A stretch of 16,541 bases of DNA from an uncultured Gemmatimonadota bacterium (GTDB lineage: Bacteria > Gemmatimonadota > Gemmatimonadetes > Gemmatimonadales > GWC2-71-9), in NCBI GenBank assembly GCA_946480845.1, contig CAMLLJ010000028.1:1-16541 (forward strand), given 5' to 3'. The translations under genes were made by a program, and so were the position numbers. This document shows, in pieces, positions 5,948 to 11,876 of the stretch (its first letter is position 1; every line of letters begins with the position of its first letter). Under the pieces are notes generated by a model. It was not told where the DNA came from and did not search any database. It saw nothing but the letters and a program-made list of their open reading frames with translations.

Positions 5948-8892
5948 ACGAGGGCGGGCTGCGACGCGGCTTCGACGCGCACGGCGCTCACCTTGAACTC
6001 GGCGATCTTGGCGTAGGGATCGAGCGCGGGATTGGTCAGGAGGTTGGCAGCCGCCTCGCGGAAGTGGAACGGGATGAAGATCTGGCCCTCCGCCTGGCGG
6101 TCGGAGATCCGGGCGCCGATGAGCATCGAGCCGCGCCGGCTGGTCACCCGGAGGGTGTCGCCGTCGGCCACGCCCAGGCGGCGCGCATCGGCGGGAGCGA
6201 TCTCCGCCACGGGCACCGGCTCGCGCGAGTCGAGCCCCTCGGAGCGGCGCGTCATGGTCCCGGTGTGCCAGTGGTACATCTGCCGCCCGGTGTTCATGAC
6301 GAACGGGTACTCGGCGTCGGGCAGCTCGTTCGGCGGCAGGTACTCCACCGGCACCATCAGCGCGCGGCCGTCCCTGGTGGGGAAGCGGTCGGCAAAGAGG
6401 AACGGCGTCCCGGGGTGGCCCGCCACGGGCACCGGGTACTGCAGGCCGGCGCCGCGGAGCGCCGGGTACGTCACTCCCGCCCACGACGGTGTTACGGAGG
6501 CGATCTCCTCCATCACCTGCTCGGCGTCGGTCCACGGCGTGGGCAGGCCGAGCCGGTTGCTCAGGTCCACCAGGATCTCGAGGTCGCGCCGCGCCTCGCC
6601 CGGCGGCTCCACGGCGATCTCGGACAGCTGGATGCGGCGTTCGGTGTTGGCGTAGGTGCCGCGCTTCTCCGCGAACGACGAGCCCGGCAGCACCACGTCG
6701 GCCCAGCGCGCCGTTTCGGTGAGGAAGAGGTCCTGCACCGCCAGGAACTCGAGGCCGCGCACCCAGTCCTCGGCGTGGGAGATGTCGGGATCCGAGATCA
6801 CCGGGTTCTCCCCCATGATGTAGAGGCCGCGGACGTTGCTCTCCGGCTTCGTCATCTCGGTCACCATCAGCCCGCTCTCGAGCGAAAGCGTCTCCTCGTG
6901 CACGCCCCAGGCGCGCGCGTAGGCCACCCGGTTGGCCGGATCGGTGACGGGGCGGTAGTCGGTGTAGGCGAAGGGGATGGCCCCCATGTCGCTGGCGCCC
7001 TGCACGTTGTTCTGGCCGCGGATGGGCATCATCTGCGCGCCCCAGCGGCCGATCATCCCGCAGGAGAGCAGCAGGTTGAGGAGGCTCGCCACGATGTCGG
7101 TGCCGGTGGCGTGCTGGGTGAGTCCCATCGCCCAGAGCGTCGACGTGCGCGGCCCGCGGGCGTACATCTCGGCGGCGGCGCGGATCCGCTCGGCGGGAAT
7201 GCCGGTGATGCGCGCGCCCACCTCGAGGGTGTAGGGCTCGACCGCGCGGCGCACCGCGGAGAAGTCGCGGGTGCGCGCCGCCACGAATGCCTCGTCCACC
7301 AGCCCGGCATCGATCACGTGGTGCAGCATCGCGTTGAACAGCGCGACGTCGGTGCCCGGCAGCATCTGCAGGTGGATGTCCGCCAGCTCGGCCAGCTCGA
7401 GGCGCCGGGGATCGGCCACGATGAGCCGGGCGCCCCGGGCCACCGCCCGCTTGATCAGCGCGCCGAAGACCGGGTGCGATTCGGTGGTGTTGGCGCCGGC
7501 GATGAAGATGACGTCGCACGCCTCCTCGATCTCCCGCATCGAGCCGCTGGCGGCGGCGGTGCTGAGCGCGCGGTTCATCGCGGCGACGGACGTCGAATGG
7601 CAGAGCCGCGTGCAGTGGTCGAGGTTGTTGGTCCGGAAGGCGGCGCGGACCATGCGCATGAAGGCGTAGTTGTCCTCGTTGGTGCACTTGGCCGACGAGA
7701 GCGCCGCGAGCGAGTCGGGCCCATGGGTATCGCGGATGCGGAGCAGCTCCTGGGCCGTGAGACTCAGCGCCTCGTCCCAGGTCGCCTCGCGGAACGGCTC
7801 GTACCATTCGGCCGGCGTCGCCACCCGGTCGCGCACGTCGTCCCGGCCCCGGCGGCCCCGCCCGGTGAGCGGCGGCTTGCCGACCTGCCGCTCGGGCGGG
7901 CGCGACTTCCGCTGGCGTCCCAGCTCCTCGATCAGGTGCCACGGCCCCTCGCGCCGGCGGGGCAGCTCGCCGCGCCAGTGCCAGCGCCCCTCGGCGTCCC
8001 GCTCCCAGCCCCGGCGGATCAGCGGGCGCGTCAGGCGGTCGCGGTGCTGGGGGAAGTCATAGCCGAAGCGGCCCTTCACGCAGGTCGAGCCCTGGTTCGG
8101 CGTGTTCTCCTCGATCCACGGCGAGGTGACCCGCATGACCTCCTGGCCGCGCGTGTGCAGGTCCACCTGGCAGCCGACGGCGCAGTAGGGGCAGACCGAG
8201 CGCACCACCCGCTCGGGATGGCGGAGCGCCTCCTCGCCGAACCGGCGGCGCGGGATGACCTCGAAGATGGCGCCGGTGGGGCAGACGCGGACGCATTCGC
8301 CGCACCAGGTGCAGCCCGCGTGGTCGGGATCGCCGTCGCCGCCCACGATGATCTGCGCGTGCGCGCCCCGGTCCGCCACGTCGAGCACGCCCACCTCCTG
8401 GATCGCGTCGCAGGCGCGGACGCAGCGCGTGCACAGGATGCAGAGGCTCATGTCGTGCCGGATCATCGCGTCGCCGGGGCGCTCGTCGCCGCCGCGCAGC
8501 GGCAGCTCGTGGCGCGCGGTGGGCCGCACCGGAACGTCGTAGCGGACGACGTATTCCTCGAACTCGTTCCGCGGATGGGCGCGGCCGCCGTTGGCGAGGT
8601 GCTCACCGGGGTAGCGCTCGAGCAGGAAGGAGAGGACGCTCCGCCGCGCGGCCACCGCCCCGGGCGACTCGGTCTCGACGACCATCCCCTCGGCGGCCGC
8701 GGCGGCGCACGACGGCACCAGCTTCCCCTGGCCCTCGACGGAGACGAGGCAGACCCGGCAATTGCCCGCGAGCGGGAGCTTCGGATACCAGCAGAGGGTG
8801 GGGATGTCGATGCCGGCGGCGCGCGCAGCCGCCAGGATGGTGTCGCCCGGCTCGAAGGGGATGCTGCGTCCGTTCAGCGAGAGGGATGGCAT
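5944..8892 (-). CDS. fdhA: formate dehydrogenase catalytic (alpha) subunit, Cys type, with N-terminal ferredoxin domains
   Basis: This molybdo/tungsto-bis-PGD oxidoreductase of 982 residues resembles E. coli FdhF with an N-terminal electron-transfer extension. In order: a plant-type 2Fe-2S domain (Cys34, 45, 48, 62); a degenerate His-Cys3 region (His98 but no cysteines, residues 92-118); two 4Fe-4S motifs (Cys151/154/157/161 and 194/197/200/204); a catalytic-domain 4Fe-4S site (Cys234, 237, 241, 271) with relay Lys273 in CVKGR; an Arg-rich insert at ~297-360; TRLCHSTSVAAM, with Cys431 in place of selenocysteine and His432; and IRGQNNVQGASDMG with Arg625, equivalent to FdhF Arg333. The active-site Cys-His plus Arg argue for formate over nitrate or other substrates. 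No NAD-, quinone- or hydrogenase-linked partner is adjacent, so the electron acceptor is unknown. The start is supported by a GGAG eight bases before the ATG. Confidence 0.9.
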   Translation of the reverse strand: MPSLSLNGRSIPFEPGDTILAAARAAGIDIPTLCWYPKLPLAGNCRVCLVSVEGQGKLVPSCAAAAAEGMVVETESPGAVAARRSVLSFLLERYPGEHLANGGRAHPRNEFEEYVVRYDVPVRPTARHELPLRGGDERPGDAMIRHDMSLCILCTRCVRACDAIQEVGVLDVADRGAHAQIIVGGDGDPDHAGCTWCGECVRVCPTGAIFEVIPRRRFGEEALRHPERVVRSVCPYCAVGCQVDLHTRGQEVMRVTSPWIEENTPNQGSTCVKGRFGYDFPQHRDRLTRPLIRRGWERDAEGRWHWRGELPRRREGPWHLIEELGRQRKSRPPERQVGKPPLTGRGRRGRDDVRDRVATPAEWYEPFREATWDEALSLTAQELLRIRDTHGPDSLAALSSAKCTNEDNYAFMRMVRAAFRTNNLDHCTRLCHSTSVAAMNRALSTAAASGSMREIEEACDVIFIAGANTTESHPVFGALIKRAVARGARLIVADPRRLELAELADIHLQMLPGTDVALFNAMLHHVIDAGLVDEAFVAARTRDFSAVRRAVEPYTLEVGARITGIPAERIRAAAEMYARGPRTSTLWAMGLTQHATGTDIVASLLNLLLSCGMIGRWGAQMMPIRGQNNVQGASDMGAIPFAYTDYRPVTDPANRVAYARAWGVHEETLSLESGLMVTEMTKPESNVRGLYIMGENPVISDPDISHAEDWVRGLEFLAVQDLFLTETARWADVVLPGSSFAEKRGTYANTERRIQLSEIAVEPPGEARRDLEILVDLSNRLGLPTPWTDAEQVMEEIASVTPSWAGVTYPALRGAGLQYPVPVAGHPGTPFLFADRFPTRDGRALMVPVEYLPPNELPDAEYPFVMNTGRQMYHWHTGTMTRRSEGLDSREPVPVAEIAPADARRLGVADGDTLRVTSRRGSMLIGARISDRQAEGQIFIPFHFREAAANLLTNPALDPYAKIAEFKVSAVRVEAASQPALV

Positions 8893-8894
8893 GC

Positions 8895-9749
8895 TCAGCG
8901 CTCCGCCGACTGGCCGCCGGCGTCCGCGTCCGGGCAGGTCAGCACGATCCCCATCCGCTTGCGGGCGGCGCCCCGCCGGCGCGAGCGCGCGACTTCGTCG
9001 CGGGCCCAGCCCTCGTAGGCGGAGAGCAGTGCTTCGGGGGCGAGCCCGGGGCCGCCGGGCATGAGCACGTGCACGCCGCCCGGTCCGGTGGCCGCCTGCA
9101 CCTGGGAGAGGAACAGCGCGCGCGCCGGGACGTCGACGTCGCCCAGGCAGGCGGCGTCGATGACGACCAGGTCGAGCGCCGCGACGAACGGCGGCAGCCA
9201 GCACCCCGGCTGGACGAAGTAGCACTCCGCCGTGCTGGCGAGCGCCTCGTTGGCGAGGCCCGACTCGACCCGCTCCACCGCGCCCATGTCGGCGGCGATG
9301 TAGGTGACGGCGGCGTCATAGGCGGCGAGGAGGTAGGCCGCGGGCTCCATGGCGGGGCCGACCACGAGCACCTGGTCCTCGGGCTCGAGTCGGGGCAGCA
9401 GCGCCGCGAGGGCGCAGTCGGGCTCGAGCGACCAGTGGGTCGGCTCCCGCTGGGCCCGCCGCACCCTGGTGTAGTGCTGCTTCCACCGGTTGAAGGCGGG
9501 CAGCTTCAGCCGCTTCATGATCATGCGGTCCACCGCCTCCTGCATGAGCACCTCGGTCAGCAGGAACTGCCCCTCGAAGGTGTCCTGCATCTCGGCGGCC
9601 GCCTCGCTGCCCAGCTCCAGCAGCTTGCTCCGGCCCAGCGAATTCTTGTAGGTCTCGATGCGCTGCAGCACGTACTCGTGGTAGTGCTGCTTGAGCGACG
9701 GCAGCGGGCGGCGCTGCCGGGTGCGCGCCGTCTCGGTGCCCCTCAGCAT
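8895..9749 (-). CDS. unrecognised protein, N-terminal helical region plus methyltransferase-like Rossmann domain
   Basis: I do not recognise a named family. The 284-residue protein has a charged, helical first part (~residues 18-105, with Arg/Lys- and Glu-rich stretches such as YHEYVLQRIETYKNSLGRSKLLELG). A Rossmann-like second part follows: VLVVGPAMEP (127-136) where SAM methyltransferases carry motif I, an acidic strand end YIAADMG (Asp154), DLVVIDA (193-199) as motif IV, and GPGGVHVLMP (232-240) as the later strand. The motif-I glycine pattern is poor, so SAM binding is not certain. The C-terminus is Arg-rich. The ATG at 9749 overlaps the transporter's stop region by seven bases, and its own stop lies two bases before the fdhA ATG. 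This tight coupling hints at a role connected with formate dehydrogenase maturation or regulation, which is inference only. Confidence 0.6.
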   Translation of the reverse strand: MLRGTETARTRQRRPLPSLKQHYHEYVLQRIETYKNSLGRSKLLELGSEAAAEMQDTFEGQFLLTEVLMQEAVDRMIMKRLKLPAFNRWKQHYTRVRRAQREPTHWSLEPDCALAALLPRLEPEDQVLVVGPAMEPAAYLLAAYDAAVTYIAADMGAVERVESGLANEALASTAECYFVQPGCWLPPFVAALDLVVIDAACLGDVDVPARALFLSQVQAATGPGGVHVLMPGGPGLAPEALLSAYEGWARDEVARSRRRGAARKRMGIVLTCPDADAGGQSAER

Positions 9750-10618
9750 GGCTCCACGTGGACCACGACCTCGTCGAGCTCGAGCCCCGCCTGCAGCCGC
9801 GCCTCCACCGCGTCGGCGATGCGGTGCGCGCTCGCCACGTCGGAGCGGCCGTCCACCGAGATGGTAAGCTCGGCGAAGCGCCGCGTGGCCGCGATGCGCG
9901 AGCGGATGGCGTACGCCGCGCGGACCCCGGGCACCGTTTCGGCCTGGGCGCGGATGGTCCCCTCGTCGTACGCGCGCTCGTCCACCAGCGTGGGCATCGC
10001 CCGGCGCACGATGCCGTAGTTGGCGTGCGCCACGAAGAGCGCCACGATGATCGCCAGCACCGGGTCGGCCCAGGCGAGCCCCGCGCTGGTGAGCCCGAGC
10101 CCGCCCAGCACCGCCAGCGTGATCACCACGTCGGTCCGGGTGTGCATCGCGTCGGCGATCAGCAGCTCGCTGTTGAGGCGCCGGCCGGCGCGGTTCTCCC
10201 CGTAGGCGACGGCCACGTTCACCAGCAGGGTGATCCCCAAGAGGATGAAGGCCGAGGCATCGAGCGTGGGCGGCTCGCCGCCGCGCAGCAGCTTGTGGAT
10301 GGCACCCCGCAGCAGCTCGAAGATGGAGACGGAGAGGAAGACGACGATGAGGAGGGCGCCCAGGGTCTCGAACTTGGCATGGCCGTAGGGGTGCTCGGCA
10401 TCGGGGCCCTTCGAGGCGACGCCGATGACGGCGAGCCCCACGAGGTTGTTGACGGCGTCGACGGAGGACTGGATCCCGTCGCCGAAGACGGCGAGGGAAC
10501 GGCTGGATGCGCCGATGACGAGCTTGACCACCACCACGAACACGTTGGCGACGAAGATCCCCAGGAGCACGCGCCGGATGCTGGCATTCCGGCCCGTGGG
10601 GAGATCGCTGCTCGCCAT
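9743..10618 (-). CDS. cation diffusion facilitator family transporter
   Basis: This inner-membrane divalent-metal/proton antiporter has 291 residues: about six transmembrane helices and a C-terminal ferredoxin-like cytoplasmic domain (about 205-291, including RFAELTISVDGRSDVASAHRIADAVEARL and a final VVHVEP strand). Family marks are LAVFGDGIQSSVDAVNN in helix 2, HPYGHAKFETL after it, and ADAMHTRTD in helix 5. The helix-5 metal pair His159/Asp163 is normal. The helix-2 pair is Gln50/Asp54, where relatives such as YiiP have Asp/Asp and zinc exporters have His/Asp, so the metal cannot be assigned. I chose the ATG at 10618; a TTG two codons upstream is possible, and neither has a good Shine-Dalgarno. 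It is first in the six-gene minus-strand run and divergent from sdpR. Confidence 0.9.
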   Translation of the reverse strand: MASSDLPTGRNASIRRVLLGIFVANVFVVVVKLVIGASSRSLAVFGDGIQSSVDAVNNLVGLAVIGVASKGPDAEHPYGHAKFETLGALLIVVFLSVSIFELLRGAIHKLLRGGEPPTLDASAFILLGITLLVNVAVAYGENRAGRRLNSELLIADAMHTRTDVVITLAVLGGLGLTSAGLAWADPVLAIIVALFVAHANYGIVRRAMPTLVDERAYDEGTIRAQAETVPGVRAAYAIRSRIAATRRFAELTISVDGRSDVASAHRIADAVEARLQAGLELDEVVVHVEPC

Positions 10619-10653
10619 GGCCAAAGTTCAACGCGCGGCGGCGGTGTGTCAAC

Positions 10654-10678
10654 GCCGCGCCGGCGCCTCCGGCGCGGC
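10654..10678. other. GC-rich perfect hairpin between the divergent genes
   Basis: A 10-base stem (GCCGCGCCGG at 10654-10663, CCGGCGCGGC at 10669-10678) encloses a 5-base loop. It lies ~36 bases upstream of the transporter start, so if minus-strand transcription begins in the AT-rich stretch to its right, the hairpin is in that operon's 5' leader. An attenuator-like or insulating function is inference. Confidence 0.45.
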
Positions 10679-10694
10679 CGCCCGGGCCTTGCGC

Positions 10695-10718
10695 TGAGAT
10701 AATTAGACAGATATCTTA
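10695..10718 (+). promoter_or_regulatory. operator-like palindrome and probable promoter of sdpR-sdpI
   Basis: An AT-rich island sits in otherwise very GC-rich DNA. It contains TGAGATA (10695-10701) and TATCTTA (10712-10718), an inverted repeat with one mismatch and a 10-base spacer, plus a central palindrome AGATATCT (10709-10716). GATAAT at 10698-10703 resembles a -10 box, though no convincing -35 is seen. The right half-site runs into the AGGA Shine-Dalgarno of sdpR (10718-10721). ArsR-family repressors commonly bind such repeats over their own promoters, so autoregulation by the sdpR product is likely. Control of the divergent transporter operon from the same site is possible. Confidence 0.6.
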
Positions 10719-10725
10719 GGATCAT

Positions 10726-10998
10726 ATGGACAAGCCGTTCCGCGCCCTCGCCGATCCCACCCGGCGCCGCATCCTGGAGCTGCTCCGCGACCGCGACCTG
10801 GCCGCCGGGGAGATCGCCGCCGAGTTCCCGATGGCCTGGGCCTCGGTCTCGCACCACCTCCAGCTCCTCAAGGAGGCGGACCTGGTGATCGCGCGGCGCG
10901 AAGGCCAGTTCATCCGCTACTCGCTCAACACCACCGTCTTCCAGGACGTCGTGCGCCACCTCATGGGGATGGCCCCACCCCGCCGGAAGAAAGGATAG
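10726..10998 (+). CDS. sdpR: ArsR-family autorepressor, SdpR type
   Basis: This small cytoplasmic winged-helix repressor has 90 residues, the same length as B. subtilis SdpR. It shows the ArsR core FRALADPTRRRILELLRDRDL, the recognition region ASVSHHLQLLKEADLV, the wing RREGQFIRYSL, and the SdpR-like continuation NTTVFQD, which matches SdpR closely. No metal-binding CxC motif of ArsR/SmtB sensors is present, which agrees with the SdpR subgroup: in B. subtilis the repressor is relieved through its membrane partner SdpI, not by metal. The AGGA at 10718-10721 precedes the ATG by four bases. sdpI starts four bases after the stop, so the pair forms one operon under the palindrome at 10695-10718. 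Confidence 0.92.
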   Translation: MDKPFRALADPTRRRILELLRDRDLAAGEIAAEFPMAWASVSHHLQLLKEADLVIARREGQFIRYSLNTTVFQDVVRHLMGMAPPRRKKG

Positions 10999-11002
10999 GA
11001 CC

Positions 11003-11662
11003 ATGCGAAAAATGATTCCCGGACTGCTCGCGCTGGCCGCGGCGCTGGGCTTCGGCATCTGGGCCCTCCCCAGCCTCCCCGACCAGGTGGCATCGCACTG
11101 GGGCCTGTCGGGCGAGCCCGACGGCTGGTCCTCGAAGGAGACACTGGTCTACCTGCTGCCGCTCTTCGGCGTCGGCATCGCGCTGCTGCTGGCGGTCGTC
11201 CCGCGGATCGACCCGCGCCGGGCCAACTTCGAGCTGCACGGCGGCACCTACTGGACGGTGGCCAACGCCGCGATGGTGGTGATCGCCGGCATCCACGTCG
11301 CGCTCATCGCCTTCAACCTCGGCTGGCCGGTCCGGATCAACCAGGTGGCAGGCATCGCGGTCGGCGGGCTGTTCATCCTGATCGGCAACCTCATGACCCG
11401 GATGCGCCCCAACTGGTTCATGGGCATCCGGACGCCGTGGACGCTGAGCAGCGACACCGTCTGGCGGAAGACCCACCGCGTGGGCGGGTACGCCTTCGTC
11501 GTGGCCGGGCTGCTGCTGGTGGTGATGGGCTTCGCGCAGCCGGCCTGGTTCGCGGGGGTGCTGATCGCCGGGGCCTTCGGCGCGGCACTGGTGCCGGTGA
11601 TCTACTCCTACTTCGTGTGGCGGGCGGAGCAGGAGGGGGAGGGGAGCCGGGCCAGGCGTTAG
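11003..11662 (+). CDS. sdpI: SdpI-family membrane immunity/signal protein
   Basis: This integral inner-membrane protein has 219 residues and about six transmembrane helices. In B. subtilis, SdpI protects against the SdpC toxin and also sequesters the repressor SdpR at the membrane when toxin is sensed. The N-terminal half carries the DUF1648 pattern LPDQVASHWGLSGEPDGWSSK, with the conserved external His-Trp and Gly-x-x-Asp-Gly; the C-terminal half carries the SdpI signature NWFMGIRTPWTLSSDTVWRKTHRVGGY. The ATG is preceded by AAAGGA at a good distance. Only the repressor gene is next to it, and no sdpA/B/C-like toxin genes are seen in the window, so it may respond to other membrane-active agents. 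The terminal RRs and Glu-rich tail are not conserved features. Confidence 0.93.
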   Translation: MRKMIPGLLALAAALGFGIWALPSLPDQVASHWGLSGEPDGWSSKETLVYLLPLFGVGIALLLAVVPRIDPRRANFELHGGTYWTVANAAMVVIAGIHVALIAFNLGWPVRINQVAGIAVGGLFILIGNLMTRMRPNWFMGIRTPWTLSSDTVWRKTHRVGGYAFVVAGLLLVVMGFAQPAWFAGVLIAGAFGAALVPVIYSYFVWRAEQEGEGSRARR

Positions 11663-11692
11663 GGAGCAGGGGTGAGGGTGAAGCGGGGTGGG
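11662..11692 (+). other. putative G-quadruplex-forming G-run after sdpI
   Basis: Five G-tracts occur in 31 bases: GGG at 11662-11664, GGGG at 11669-11672, GGG at 11676-11678, GGGG at 11685-11688 and GGG at 11690-11692, with loops of 4, 3, 6 and 1 bases. The first tract uses the last base of the sdpI stop codon. Such spacing fits the usual G3+N1-7 quadruplex rule on the coding strand and hence in the mRNA 3' region. Confidence 0.45.
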
Positions 11693-11740
11693 CTGCGGCA
11701 GGCATCCGCGGCCGGCCTCGCTTTCGCATACCCTCACCCC
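11669..11740 (+). repeat. 11-base inverted repeat enclosing a GC-rich loop downstream of sdpI
   Basis: GGGGTGAGGGT (11669-11679) is exactly complementary to ACCCTCACCCC (11730-11740). A second short pairing of AAGCG with CGCTT just inside extends it across an asymmetric bulge. The hairpin starts seven bases past the sdpI stop and competes with the G-quadruplex for the same bases. No T-run follows, so it is at best an atypical terminator. The rest of this gap, to 11876, shows no gene; a TTGCAT/ATATTC-rich spot near 11755-11765 might hold a promoter for the next gene, but the match is poor. Confidence 0.45.
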
Positions 11741-11876
11741 CTCCGGCCCACACCTTGCATATTCTCCCGCGTCCAGCCTTGCCACCCCCGGCACCGGGCC
11801 TCGGCCAGCCGAGCCCTCGCAGTCCGCCGGCCATGTTCCCCCACGCGCTTCGCCCAGCCGGCGAAACGGGAGCCGC

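Noticed and set aside
4535..7942. A 1135-residue minus-strand open frame covering the glycosyltransferase and half of fdhA
   Set aside because: Only its last 470 residues are protein-like; the rest is an Arg/Pro-rich shadow of the formate dehydrogenase frame. The GTG at 5947 is the natural start.
5944..8892. Selenocysteine use in the formate dehydrogenase
   Set aside because: The active-site codon is TGC (Cys431) and there is no in-frame TGA, so no SECIS element is needed.
6064..9018. A 984-residue plus-strand open frame opposite fdhA
   Set aside because: It is rich in His, Arg, Gly and Ala with no recognisable motif, typical of the antisense frame of a GC-rich gene, and the opposite strand has a complete conserved enzyme.
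8893..9225. An N-terminal extension of fdhA beginning at 9225
   Set aside because: The extension overlaps the conserved-looking upstream gene and is Arg/Pro-rich; the ATG at 8892 gives an immediate 2Fe-2S domain and has a good ribosome site.
11688..11876. Upstream starts that lengthen the C-methyltransferase by 63 residues
   Set aside because: The added text is low complexity and lies over the hairpin region; the ATG at 11877 has GGGAG ahead and begins just before the zinc-binding cysteines.
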